31,043 bases of DNA from an uncultured Collinsella sp. (lineage in GTDB: Bacteria > Actinomycetota > Coriobacteriia > Coriobacteriales > Coriobacteriaceae): positions 1 through 31,043 of the forward strand of contig URMZ01000022.1 in assembly GCA_900549025.1 (NCBI GenBank), given 5' to 3'. The notes beneath the pieces are model-generated. The model was not told the DNA's origin. It saw only the letters and a list, made by a program, of their open reading frames with translations, and did not search any database. This document shows, piece after piece, positions 7,957-15,052 of this stretch. The first letter of the stretch is position 1, and the number at the start of each line of letters is the position of its first letter. Made by a program: the position numbers and the translations under genes.

Positions 7957-8628
7957 CTACAGCAGTACGTCGGCAAGCGGACGCTTGGGCACGTGATGCA
8001 CCTGCGCCTCATCGCGCCAGTAATTGATAGAGCCATCCGGGTTGGAGTCGATCGCGTCGATCACCTGTGTCTCGGCTGGCACGCCAAAAGCCATGATCAG
8101 CTTGAGCTCGTATCTGTCGTTATCGAGCCCCATGGCGTCGATTGCGTGGGGCGTAAAGGCCTTGAACATGCATGCCGCCACCTCGGGCGTGGCGCTGCGG
8201 GCGGCGAGCATCATCGTCTGGGCGGCAATGCCGGTGTCGACCTCGGTGATGGGCGCGGCGGGCTTACCCGGAACAGTGCGCTCGGCAAGAATCGCGATGT
8301 AGCCGGTCGGGCGCTCGTCTTCATCAGGACCCGGCCAGTCCTTGAGCGCACCGGCCCACGCGAGCTCATCAAATACGCGCGCGCAGTCCTCGGCACCGCT
8401 CACCACATGAAAACGAAGACGCTGGGCATTGGCACCGCACGGGGTCAGGTGCGCCAGCTCCGCCAGCTCAAGCAAAAACTCACGCGGCACGCGCATGGAC
8501 TCGTCAAATCGGCGGCACGTGCGGGCGCGGCGGACCAGCGCGTCAAACGTGTACAGGCCAAGCTTTTCGCAACCCTGCCTTGCCATCGACTCAGCGCTTA
8601 CCGGCGCCGCGGGAACTGTTTCGTTCAT
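7957..8628 (-). CDS. Nitroreductase family protein
   Basis: 223 residues; GAGGGG lies 6 bases before the ATG. FMN-dependent nitroreductase-fold oxidoreductase, usually reducing nitroaromatics, quinones or flavins with NAD(P)H. RRARTCRRFDE near 33-43 matches the N-terminal FMN-contact motif R-x-S-x-R-x-F with Thr-Cys in place of Ser. LTPCGANAQRLRFHVV matches the second FMN loop (normally SPSAANLQPW), and the central TEVDTGIAAQTMMLAARS helix is typical. The C-terminal half ends HHVPKRPLADVLL, as in many small nitroreductases. The physiological substrate is not deducible. It appears to be a single-gene unit. Confidence 0.85.
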   Translation of the reverse strand: MNETVPAAPVSAESMARQGCEKLGLYTFDALVRRARTCRRFDESMRVPREFLLELAELAHLTPCGANAQRLRFHVVSGAEDCARVFDELAWAGALKDWPGPDEDERPTGYIAILAERTVPGKPAAPITEVDTGIAAQTMMLAARSATPEVAACMFKAFTPHAIDAMGLDNDRYELKLIMAFGVPAETQVIDAIDSNPDGSINYWRDEAQVHHVPKRPLADVLL

Positions 8629-8862
8629 AGGGACCCCTCAATAAAAGCCAATTGTTCTTAAGACAATCTAACCTAAAACGAGGCAATAACGAACAGAGCT
8701 GCAATGTTCTACATCTGTTGAATATCCCACATCCAAACGGGAACAAAGATAACAATTCGGGAAGGTGAGGCTCCCATTCGCCCTTTCCGCCCCACGCGAC
8801 GGCGCCCTTGGGCGATACTGGTTGCAAGAGCTACGGCTTACGCCGCACGGAAAGGAGACATC

Positions 8863-9465
8863 ATGGGCATCTTTAAGAACGATGACAAGCAATCGAGCGC
8901 GTTTGGATTTGACGAGAAAAGCATGGCAGGCAAGGCCGTCAAGGCCGTGCGCTGGATTTACGCCATCACGGGCGTCTTGGCGCTCGTCGCCGGCATCGCG
9001 CTGCTGTTTGCGCCCGCCAAGTCCCTCGTCTTCCTAACGACCGTCTTGGGCATCTACTTTGTGATTACGGCCGCGATCAGGCTGTTTACCGCTGTTTTCG
9101 AGCCGCTGCTGCCCACCGGCTGGCGCGTTACGAGCATCATCTCCAACCTGCTCATCATTCTTGGCGGCGTCATAATCCTGCGCAACCAGGCCTTCTCGAC
9201 TGCGACGCTCACCACGCTTGTAGTGGTCGTCGCCGGCTTTGGCTGGATCGTCGAGGGCGTCATGTCGATTCTGGAATCCGAGCTTTCCGCCAACCGCGCC
9301 CTCGCCATCCTGAGCGGTGCACTCTCCATCATCGCGGGCATGTTCGTGTTTATCTATCCGCTGTGGTCGGCCAAAATGCTCGTCATCTTTAGCGGTGCCG
9401 CGCTGCTGGTGTTTGGCGTGACGCTCATTGTCCGCGCCATTCAGTTTGGCAAACTGGTGCACTAG
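8863..9465 (+). CDS. DUF308/HdeD-like membrane protein
   Basis: 200 residues; AAAGGAG precedes the ATG by about 6 bases. About six hydrophobic segments follow a 25-residue polar N-terminus, arranged as repeated pairs (for example ITGVLALVAGIALLFAP and ALSIIAGMFVFIYPLWSA). This is the pattern of DUF308, the family of the acid-resistance membrane protein HdeD. Location in the cytoplasmic membrane is clear; the role is unknown. The stop codon TAG is followed directly by the ATG of the next gene, so the two are translationally coupled. Confidence 0.75.
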   Translation: MGIFKNDDKQSSAFGFDEKSMAGKAVKAVRWIYAITGVLALVAGIALLFAPAKSLVFLTTVLGIYFVITAAIRLFTAVFEPLLPTGWRVTSIISNLLIILGGVIILRNQAFSTATLTTLVVVVAGFGWIVEGVMSILESELSANRALAILSGALSIIAGMFVFIYPLWSAKMLVIFSGAALLVFGVTLIVRAIQFGKLVH

Positions 9466-9948
9466 ATGCCAAAGACGCTTTTTATTGATGCCGACGCCTG
9501 CCCGGTCACACGCGAGTCGATCGACTGCGCGCGGAGGGCGGGTGTCGCCGTCGTTATCGCCGGCAACAGCACGCAGAACCTGGAACGCCACATTCGCCGC
9601 GACGACCCGCGCGATGCCGAGCATGCGCGTCGGGGCTTTTGGGTCACGACGCTCGATGTGAGTGTGGGAGCCGATAGCGCCGACTTTGCCATTATCGAGC
9701 GCCTGCAGGCTGGCGACGTGGTCGTGACGCAGGACATTGGCCTGGCGAGCATGGTGCTCGGACGCGATGCCGCCGCCATCGGCGTGCGCGGGCGCGTCTA
9801 CGATAAGGCGACCATCGACATGCAGCTGTTTATTCGTCACGAGGAAAAGAAGGTGCGCCGCGCTGGCGGTCGTACCCACGGACCGGCGGCATTTACCAGC
9901 GAAGACCGCGCCCGCTTTAAACGCAACCTCACCGAGCTGCTGCACTAA
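9466..9948 (+). CDS. YaiI/YqxD family protein (DUF188)
   Basis: 160 residues, matching the family length of about 150. LFIDADACPVTRES at the N-terminus is the hallmark motif, with the paired Asp residues of a PIN-like nuclease fold. TQDIGLASMVL and RGRVYDKATID are the other conserved blocks, and RRAGGRTHGPAAFT near 130-145 is the conserved basic motif. Nuclease activity is predicted from the fold; a physiological role is not established. It starts at the base after the stop of the DUF308 gene, with no room for its own ribosome site apart from that gene's end. It ends 3 bases before the terminator stem. Confidence 0.85.
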   Translation: MPKTLFIDADACPVTRESIDCARRAGVAVVIAGNSTQNLERHIRRDDPRDAEHARRGFWVTTLDVSVGADSADFAIIERLQAGDVVVTQDIGLASMVLGRDAAAIGVRGRVYDKATIDMQLFIRHEEKKVRRAGGRTHGPAAFTSEDRARFKRNLTELLH

Positions 9949-9950
9949 CC

Positions 9951-9990
9951 AAGGCAGATTTTTGGGATATGCCAGGAAATCTGCCTTTTT
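9951..9990 (+). terminator. Terminator after the DUF308-DUF188 pair
   Basis: An 11-bp perfect stem, AAGGCAGATTT (9951-9961) with AAATCTGCCTT (9977-9987), followed by a T-run. This is a classic intrinsic terminator. Confidence 0.85.
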
Positions 9991-10029
9991 GTTTTGAGCG
10001 GCGTGAACGCTCAGGATCCATGGCTCAAC

Positions 10030-10105
10030 AAAAAAACGGGCTTCAAAATGCCATGCGTCGCCGCATTGCGCCGGCGCCGAGCATGGCTATTTTGAAGCCC
10101 GTTTT
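10030..10105 (-). terminator. Large terminator of the metal exporter gene
   Basis: A 17-bp perfect stem (AAAACGGGCTTCAAAAT, 10033-10049, with its complement at 10089-10105), extended by GCCATGC/GCATGGC after one bulged base. The A-run at 10030-10036 becomes the U-run on the minus strand, so it serves the gene ending at 10117. The long GC-rich loop is unusual for a terminator. Confidence 0.8.
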
Positions 10106-10116
10106 GCTAGGCCTAC

Positions 10117-11199
10117 TTAGAGGCCGAAGGCGGAAAGAACGAGTCCCCAACCGGCGCCGATGACGTACATCATGACCAGGAACACGGCATTTTCGCGAGC
10201 GCTGCGGTTGGTACGGAACAGCACCAGGTAGCCCACGCCGGCAGAGATGAGCGTGCCGGCGAGCATCGGCGCCAGCTGCAGCGCACCTTCGAGGTACAAC
10301 TGCGTAATAACGACGCTGGCCGAGCAATTGGGAATCAGCCCGACAAGCGCCGAACCCAGGACGGCGAGCGTCTCATTGCCGCGCAGGAACTGCTCGATTG
10401 CGGACTCGCCAAAGGTCTCGAGGACGGCGACCAGAATCAGCGTCACCAGGAAAATGAATACCGATACCTGAACGGTGTGCGAGATGGCGCTGCGGATGAT
10501 CGACAGAACGGGCGCGCCCTCGTGGGAGTGGCTGTGGTCGTGGTGGTGCTCGTGCTTGTCCGCGTGACCGTGATCGTGGCCATGTCCGTGTTCGTGCTCG
10601 TCCTCGTCTTCATCACAACCGCAATGGTCACGCTCGCACAGCTCGTGGATGTGGTCGGCGCTCACGCCCGCCTCGGCCACCTCGTCGATGATGTCACCGC
10701 CAGTGTGGTCGTCGTGCGCGCAGTTCACGTGGGCCGGGTTGGCCGCGGTTCCCAGCACGGTGCGGCGAATCGCCGCATGCGCGCGAGCGTTACGACGCAG
10801 GCCGCGAATGGCGGCGTCCACGATAAAGCCCGTGACCAGCGCGATCAGTGCCTTCGAAGCCAAAAGCATCGCCATGGTCTGCACGGGCACCTGCTCGGCG
10901 AGCAACAGCGGCAGCATCTCATCGGAGGTCGAAAGGAACACCGCCACCAACGTACCCAAGGTCACGACACGACCGGCATACAGCGTGGCCGCCATTGCCG
11001 AAAAGCCGCACTGCGGCACCATGCCCAGCAACGAGCCAACCACGGGGCCCGCGGCTCCGGCACGCTTGATGGCGCCGTTAACGCGGTTGCCCGCAACATG
11101 TTCGAGCGTCTCGAGGGCCAGATACGTCACCAACAAAAACGGCACCAGCGAGAGCGTGTCCTTGCCGGCGTCGAGCAGAATATCAATCAACAAACCCAT
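10117..11199 (-). CDS. ArsP_2-type putative manganese/heavy-metal exporter with His-rich loop
   Basis: 360-residue membrane protein made of two related hydrophobic halves. The first half carries GSLLGMVPQCGFSAMAATLY (about 55-74) and the second GSALVGLIPNCSASVVITQLY (about 270-290). This internal P-Q/N-C duplication is typical of the 10-TM exporter family called ArsP_2, annotated as arsenic efflux or as a putative manganese transporter. Between the halves lies a long cytosolic-type loop (about 158-227) packed with His, Asp, Glu and a few Cys, including HEHGHGHDHGHADKHEHHH, a likely metal sensor or buffer. Metal identity is uncertain; Mn, Zn or Ni are all plausible. The gene is divergent from the exonuclease gene; a dyad operator covers its predicted -10 box. 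Confidence 0.75.
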   Translation of the reverse strand: MGLLIDILLDAGKDTLSLVPFLLVTYLALETLEHVAGNRVNGAIKRAGAAGPVVGSLLGMVPQCGFSAMAATLYAGRVVTLGTLVAVFLSTSDEMLPLLLAEQVPVQTMAMLLASKALIALVTGFIVDAAIRGLRRNARAHAAIRRTVLGTAANPAHVNCAHDDHTGGDIIDEVAEAGVSADHIHELCERDHCGCDEDEDEHEHGHGHDHGHADKHEHHHDHSHSHEGAPVLSIIRSAISHTVQVSVFIFLVTLILVAVLETFGESAIEQFLRGNETLAVLGSALVGLIPNCSASVVITQLYLEGALQLAPMLAGTLISAGVGYLVLFRTNRSARENAVFLVMMYVIGAGWGLVLSAFGL

Positions 11200-11254
11200 G
11201 ACGGATGGAACCTTTCGTGTCTTTCGGCAGCATTGTAAAAGTCCTAGCGGTCAA

Positions 11255-11277
11255 CTAGGGTATTGTAGTTACCCTAG
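11255..11277. promoter_or_regulatory. Palindromic operator of the metal exporter
   Basis: Perfect 8-bp inverted repeat CTAGGGTA (11255-11262) / TACCCTAG (11270-11277) with a 7-base spacer. It overlaps the -10 box TACAAT of the minus-strand exporter. The shape is broadly like DtxR/MntR-type sites, and a DtxR-family gene lies in the window at 17285-17674; that link is a guess. Confidence 0.5.
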
Positions 11278-11289
11278 GCGCGATGCCAA
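11262..11289 (-). promoter_or_regulatory. Promoter of the metal exporter
   Basis: On the minus strand, TTGGCA (from 11289) and TACAAT (from 11267) are separated by 16 bases, about 60 bases before the exporter start. Confidence 0.5.
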
Positions 11290-11302
11290 TAGTTGCCCAT
11301 GG

Positions 11303-11308
11303 TAAACT
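11303..11308 (+). promoter_or_regulatory. Possible extended -10 box of the exonuclease gene
   Basis: TGGTAAACT (11300-11308) gives an extended -10 with no clear -35. It lies about 65 bases before the start codon and within 30 bases of the exporter operator. Confidence 0.3.
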
Positions 11309-11371
11309 ATCATCTCGCCACATCTTAATGACTCAAAGCCGCACGACGCGGCCCATCCAAGGAGCAGTTAT

Positions 11372-12340
11372 ATGAACGTTTCACAAGCACTCGAATACGA
11401 GCGCCAGCCGTTTATTCCCATGTTTATCTATGGCGATCATGGCGCCATGGAGTCCGAGCGCCAGAAGGGCGAAGAGGCCCTTAAGGTGCTCGAGACCGAG
11501 TACTTTACCGCCGAGGGCGACCCCAGCTTCGACTTTGCCACCGTGCGCGACCTGGCTGACCGCAACCGCGACCTGTGCGACCAGATTGGCGAGGCGCGCC
11601 TGCGCAACGTGACGCCCGCGACGCTTTCGCGCGGTCTGTCCGACGCCGACACCTGCGCCGCCATCGGCAAGATGCAAAAGCGCACCGCCGCGTCCGTCAT
11701 GCGCGAGATCCGCGGCGACCGCGACGCGCTCGGCGTGGCGTACGCCCGCAAGCCTATCCAAGGCACAGTGCTCGGCATCGACATCGAGACCACCGGCCGT
11801 GCACCCGAGCGCGGCTACATCATCAACGTGGGCTGGGAGATCATGGAGCTCACCAGCGACGCCGTCCCGCACGACGCCGAGGCACACTACTGCGGCCTGC
11901 CCGATATCTACCGCGGCGAGGATGTGCCGCTGTCGAATATCCACCACATCACCTGGGACGACATCGACGGCAAAAAGCCGTTCCGCGAGAACAAGGAGCT
12001 GCAAAAGCAGCTGCTCAAGCTTATGAAGAAGTACCCGTACATGGCGCATAACGCCGCGTTCGAGGACAGCTGGTTCAAGATCCACCTGGACGGCTACGCC
12101 GAGGCACGCCGCGCGGGTAAGATTATCGTCATCGACTCGCGCCAGATTTGCCGCAGCTTGGACGCCGACGTGCGCTCGCTCCCCCGCGAGTCCGCCCCCG
12201 CTGCGCTCGAGAACTGGGCGCGCCGCCGTGGAACCCTCGCCGCCGACGCCAACGAGCAGCATCTGGGCCTCGACGACACCGACCTCATGCTCCGCACGGT
12301 TCAGGCCGAGTTCAACCTCAAGAACCTGTTTGCCAAGTAG
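11372..12340 (+). CDS. DEDD-family 3'-5' exonuclease (DnaQ-like)
   Basis: 322 residues; AAGGAG lies about 8 bases before the ATG. The exonuclease fold begins near 130: Exo I is LGIDIETTG with D137 and E139, Exo II is AHNAAFEDSW with D232, and Exo III is HLGLDD with H297 and D302, i.e. the DEDDh pattern of DnaQ/RNase T-type enzymes that remove 3' nucleotides with two divalent metals. A helical N-terminal region of about 130 residues (acidic, with no motif I recognise) precedes it, so it is not a plain DnaQ epsilon subunit. It may act in DNA repair or RNA trimming. It is divergent from the metal exporter; the ordinary GC-rich codon use suggests a resident gene. Confidence 0.8.
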   Translation: MNVSQALEYERQPFIPMFIYGDHGAMESERQKGEEALKVLETEYFTAEGDPSFDFATVRDLADRNRDLCDQIGEARLRNVTPATLSRGLSDADTCAAIGKMQKRTAASVMREIRGDRDALGVAYARKPIQGTVLGIDIETTGRAPERGYIINVGWEIMELTSDAVPHDAEAHYCGLPDIYRGEDVPLSNIHHITWDDIDGKKPFRENKELQKQLLKLMKKYPYMAHNAAFEDSWFKIHLDGYAEARRAGKIIVIDSRQICRSLDADVRSLPRESAPAALENWARRRGTLAADANEQHLGLDDTDLMLRTVQAEFNLKNLFAK

Positions 12341-12691
12341 AAACGTCTACGACAAACTCCGGCGTAGATCACGAGCGGCCTCGCAGCGGGAAACCCCGCA
12401 GCGGGGCCGCCCTACGTTCCACAGATAGATCTGCCATCACAAATTCTGAACCCTCATTTTGAACGATTTCGGCCAATTCCCGACACGCAATTCGTTGTCG
12501 GATGGTGATGCATCGATATCAAATGTGCAGCAATTGAGTATTTCTATGCTATAGCCGAGCTGCGAAAACGTTTATTTATGGCATACCAACCCATAATTGC
12601 GTCAAGCTTTTGGACAGCATTTGGTTAGACCTCTAAAACGGCTTTTCCACTCAGCGCCATCAACACGGCATTAGCTGACACGATATATACC
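12341..12691. other. Gene-free AT-rich boundary segment
   Basis: No coding region was supported here. Two small GC dyads follow the exonuclease gene (CCCCGC-A-GCGGGG near 12390-12407 and TCTACG/CGTAGA near 12347-12369); neither has a T-run. From about 12,450 on, base composition turns clearly AT-richer and stays so to about 14,230, marking an accessory patch. No strong promoter for the next gene was found. Confidence 0.4.
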
Positions 12692-13885
12692 ATGAGTATC
12701 GTATTGTCACATACCACTGCAAAAGCGGTCTACCAGGCCGCGCATTCGGTGTCTGCGAAAGGCATCGAGTCCTGTAACCCTGCCGCGATTTACGGATCAT
12801 GTCCCACCGGAACGCTCCTTGACGCAGCCACAGAATGGCTCACCAAACATGATGTTTCCCTCGACGCAAATGATTCCCTCGAGGTGATGGTGTTTGATCG
12901 CAGGAATGCGCGCTATGCAATGAACTGTCAATGCCACGTTTCTTCAAAACGTTTCTCGAACTCACGCTTTATAGAGCTCAAAGATGGCATCTTCATTGTT
13001 GGCGTTGAGCTTTGCGCACTTCAGGCCGCCACCTATCTCCCTTTTCGCGAACTGGTGGAGTACTACTACTTTGAATTGTGCAGCGCTTACTCCCTTGGAA
13101 CCGGCTCTTCCACCTCTTATAACGAGCGTTTCGCGCTCACCTCGACCGAGAGGTTAAAGCAGTTCTTTAATTCCATTACCAGATGCGACGGTTTGGCCCT
13201 TGCCCGAAAGGCGATCCAATGTGTACGCGACGGATGCCGGTCTCCCATGGAAACGGCATTTGTGATGATGCTAACGCTGCCCAAAAGCGAAGGAGGGCTT
13301 GGTATTAAGGGAATTGAGACCGATTACGAGGTGCAGGTCACCGCCGCCGCAAAGAATCTCACGAGACGCAAAAAGTTCTTTATGGATGCGTATCTAAAGA
13401 AATCTCGCACAGACATTGAATACAACGGTTTTTATCATGACGCGGAAGAAGACCGCGCAATCGATGAGGAACGAAAGAATGCGCTTGCGTCCATGGGATA
13501 CGGAATCATCACCGTCAGCCGTTATTCCTTTATGCATGCCAGCTCTTTCGTTAGGGTCATGGAAGCAATCCAGCGGAAAGAGGGCGTACGCCCCTCGCGT
13601 CTGCCAAAAGACTTTCAAATCATGCAAGAGGACCTGAGACAGTTTGTGCTCAGAAGGTTTATAGAAGAGAAAAAGCGAATTCAGAAGCAGCTTCGCCAGG
13701 ATTCCGAAGAGCGTCAACGAATCGACCTCGAAAAAGCAACGCTCGAAGGCATCACGCTGGATGACCCGACAATTAATGAAGTTCCGGCAATCGATGACAT
13801 GCAGACTGTCGAATCCGACAACCCATCATTTGCCCAGACAAGCAGTCTCACGCCCGAGGGCAAGGTCTTCGGTGCCGGAAACTAG
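12692..13885 (+). CDS. Orphan AbiEi/DUF559-like protein, PD-(D/E)XK nuclease-like (paralogue 2)
   Basis: 397 residues; function not known. MSIVLSHTTAKAVYQAA resembles AbiEi-like N-termini. A hydrophobic block (about 100-135, with GVELCALQAATYLPF and FELCSAYSLG) is followed by SPMETAFVMMLTLP (E187), GGLGIKGIE, D232, IEYNGFYH (E243, N245, H249) and then ERKNALASMGYGIITVSRY. The last blocks fit a DUF559/Vsr-like PD-(D/E)XK nuclease core and align in order with the protein at 3401-4450. A charged, Arg/Lys/Glu-rich helix (about 305-350, probably coiled coil) and a polar tail follow. Base composition is well below that of neighbouring genes, no good ribosome site is seen and a MITE-like element begins 12 bases after the stop, so horizontal acquisition is likely. 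Defence function is inference only. Confidence 0.55.
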   Translation: MSIVLSHTTAKAVYQAAHSVSAKGIESCNPAAIYGSCPTGTLLDAATEWLTKHDVSLDANDSLEVMVFDRRNARYAMNCQCHVSSKRFSNSRFIELKDGIFIVGVELCALQAATYLPFRELVEYYYFELCSAYSLGTGSSTSYNERFALTSTERLKQFFNSITRCDGLALARKAIQCVRDGCRSPMETAFVMMLTLPKSEGGLGIKGIETDYEVQVTAAAKNLTRRKKFFMDAYLKKSRTDIEYNGFYHDAEEDRAIDEERKNALASMGYGIITVSRYSFMHASSFVRVMEAIQRKEGVRPSRLPKDFQIMQEDLRQFVLRRFIEEKKRIQKQLRQDSEERQRIDLEKATLEGITLDDPTINEVPAIDDMQTVESDNPSFAQTSSLTPEGKVFGAGN

Positions 13886-13896
13886 GCCGGCTAACA

Positions 13897-14147
13897 AGGT
13901 GGGTACCCTAGCGATGTGCAAAATTGCGAGTATTCAGCAGGGTCGGCCTTCCAGCACTCACAAGTTAATCCAAATGAGAAACAAAGACGCTATTGAACGG
14001 GAACGTTAGGCAACACTTGAGGAAGATCTTGTCTGGTTACCGCCCTTGGATAACTCTTGAGCGGCTTTATTTGGCCTGAAATAGATAAACAGACCCCCTA
14101 TAGTTGCAGAATACTCCAATTTTTGCACGGCGCGGGGGTACCCACCT
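13897..14147. mobile_element. MITE-like element with 43-bp terminal inverted repeats
   Basis: The left end (13897-13939, starting AGGTGGGTACCC) and the reverse complement of the right end (14105-14147) match at 35 of 43 positions without gaps, including AGGTGGGTACCC, GTGCAAAA and GAGTATTC. The 165-base interior has no credible gene. A perfect palindrome GGGTACCC lies inside each end. No target-site duplication was recognised. It lies between the nuclease-like gene and the zinc operon. The structure fits a non-autonomous transposable element; the parent transposase is not in the window. Confidence 0.6.
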
Positions 14148-14230
14148 CGGCATCGGCTATCAAAACCGCTCAGTCCGGGATCTCGTCCACTATTCCCCAT
14201 CATTTTGTGCGACGAATTACCTAAACGTCA

Positions 14231-14258
14231 TTGACATATGAACATGCGCTCATATAAT
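14231..14258 (+). promoter_or_regulatory. Consensus sigma-70 promoter of the zinc-efflux operon
   Basis: TTGACA (14231-14236) and TATAAT (14253-14258), both perfect hexamers, are separated by 16 bases. The spacer is filled by the first repressor half of the dyad, so binding should block RNA polymerase directly. Confidence 0.85.
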
Positions 14259-14291
14259 CGGAAGTAAGTTGTATGAGCGCATGTTCATATG
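14235..14291. promoter_or_regulatory. Double ArsR/SmtB-type operator
   Basis: A 20-bp sequence (CATATGAACATGCGCTCATA, 14235-14254) recurs as its exact reverse complement at 14272-14291, with a 17-base spacer. Each copy is itself an imperfect dyad (ATATGA...TCATAT), the usual form of ArsR/SmtB sites. One copy covers the -35/-10 spacer, the other the start of the transcript. A third copy lies at 15011-15028 before the ATPase gene. Confidence 0.8.
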
Positions 14292-14304
14292 AAAGGATAT
14301 TGCA

Positions 14305-14670
14305 ATGAGCATCCGCGTTGATGAAACGAAACCCGACATCGAGGCCACCGAACCCGCGGTCCCCACCACCTGCTCGCCCGAGGACCTTCCCGACGAGGAG
14401 CTTCTCTACGACCTCGCCGACCTGTTCAAGGTCTTCAGCGACACCACGCGCATCAAGATTCTCTATGCCCTCATGGGCCGCGAGCTCTGCGTGGCAGACA
14501 TCGCCGAAGCGACCGAAACCTCGCAGTCGGCAGTATCGCACCAGCTGCGAACGCTTAAGCAGTCGCACCTGGTCAAGTTCCGCCGCGATGGCCGCAACAT
14601 CCTCTACTCGCTTGCCGACGATCACGTCTACACCATGCTCAACCAGGGCATGAGCCATATCTGCGAATAG
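14305..14670 (+). CDS. ArsR/SmtB-family zinc-responsive repressor
   Basis: 121 residues; AAAGGA precedes the ATG. Winged helix-turn-helix: VFSDTTRIKILYAL and the recognition helix SQSAVSHQLRTLKQS (about 73-87), then the wing FRRDGRNILYSL. Near the C-terminus D105, H107, H118 and E121 have exactly the spacing of the alpha-5 zinc site of SmtB (D104, H106, H117, E120). The alpha-3 site is incomplete, reading ELCVAD with one Cys instead of the ELCVCD of CadC, so Zn (or Co) is a likelier signal than Cd or Pb. Metal binding should release the operators described at 14235-14291 and 15011-15028. The HMA protein and the P1B ATPase are encoded downstream. Confidence 0.88.
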   Translation: MSIRVDETKPDIEATEPAVPTTCSPEDLPDEELLYDLADLFKVFSDTTRIKILYALMGRELCVADIAEATETSQSAVSHQLRTLKQSHLVKFRRDGRNILYSLADDHVYTMLNQGMSHICE

Positions 14671-14733
14671 CAACCAACCACGGTACCAGCGCGGTCTGCA
14701 TTCAAGCCGCAAATACAGAGAAAGGAACCCACC

Positions 14734-14952
14734 ATGAAAAAGCAGTTTAAGCTCGACGAGATCGACTGCGCCAACTGTGCGCGCGAGCTTCAGGACGAGC
14801 TGGCCAAGCTCGAGGGCGTCAAATCCGTGTCCGTCAACTTTATGACCCAGAAGTTGACGCTCGAGGCCGATGACGCCGAGTTCGACGAGGTGCTCAACCG
14901 CGTTGTGGAGTTTACGGCCGACGCCGAGCCGGACTGCGAGATCATTCTCTAG
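14734..14952 (+). CDS. Free-standing HMA-domain metal-binding protein
   Basis: 72 residues; GAAAGGAA lies before the ATG. It is a single heavy-metal-associated domain (ferredoxin-like fold) with IDCANCARELQ, where C12 and C15 form the metal-binding pair, and SVSVNFMTQKLTLE as the second strand region. The acidic C-terminus contains further possible ligands (EPDCEIIL). Sequences with D-C-x-x-C are common in the Zn/Cd/Pb ATPase N-terminal domains, rather than the M-x-C-x-x-C of copper chaperones. The following ATPase lacks such a domain, so this protein probably replaces it, delivering or sensing Zn in trans. It lies 64 bases after the repressor gene in the same operon. Confidence 0.85.
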   Translation: MKKQFKLDEIDCANCARELQDELAKLEGVKSVSVNFMTQKLTLEADDAEFDEVLNRVVEFTADAEPDCEIIL

Positions 14953-14973
14953 CCCAGGTTTACGCCAACCTGC

Positions 14974-14996
14974 AAGGCCGCGATTGCCGCGGCCTT
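14974..14996 (+). terminator. Hairpin between HMA gene and ATPase gene
   Basis: A 9-bp perfect stem (AAGGCCGCG / CGCGGCCTT) with the loop ATTGC, followed by only three Ts. It may partly end the arsR-HMA transcript, which would explain why the ATPase gene has a separate promoter and operator. Confidence 0.5.
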
Positions 14997-15013
14997 TGCT
15001 CGCGAAATTATAT
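14984..15013 (+). promoter_or_regulatory. Possible promoter of the P1B ATPase gene
   Basis: TTGCCG (14984-14989) and TTATAT (15008-15013) are 18 bases apart. The -35 lies inside the preceding hairpin and the -10 overlaps the third operator copy. Confidence 0.4.
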
Positions 15014-15028
15014 GAGCGAGTGTTCATA
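15011..15028. promoter_or_regulatory. Third ArsR/SmtB operator copy
   Basis: TATGAGCGAGTGTTCATA differs at one or two bases from the copy at 14272-14291 and keeps the TATGA...TCATA dyad, 25 bases before the ATPase start. It should bring the ATPase under the same repressor. Confidence 0.75.
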
Positions 15029-15052
15029 CATTCAAATGGGAGGATACGAGTC

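Noticed and set aside
8652..8666. Imperfect palindrome TTGTTCTTAAGACAA upstream of the nitroreductase gene
   Set aside because: Dyad works only with a bulged base; no promoter context to support an operator.
11200..11371. Possible Mn riboswitch (yybP-ykoY) between exporter and exonuclease genes
   Set aside because: The conserved loops of that riboswitch were not seen; only the palindromic operator is supported.
14006..14203. 65-residue minus-strand frame across the MITE-like element
   Set aside because: Spans the element's end; no start signal or family likeness.
14870..15052. N-terminal extension of the ATPase frame
   Set aside because: Overlaps the HMA gene and passes through a hairpin and operator; the ATG at 15053 has a good ribosome site.
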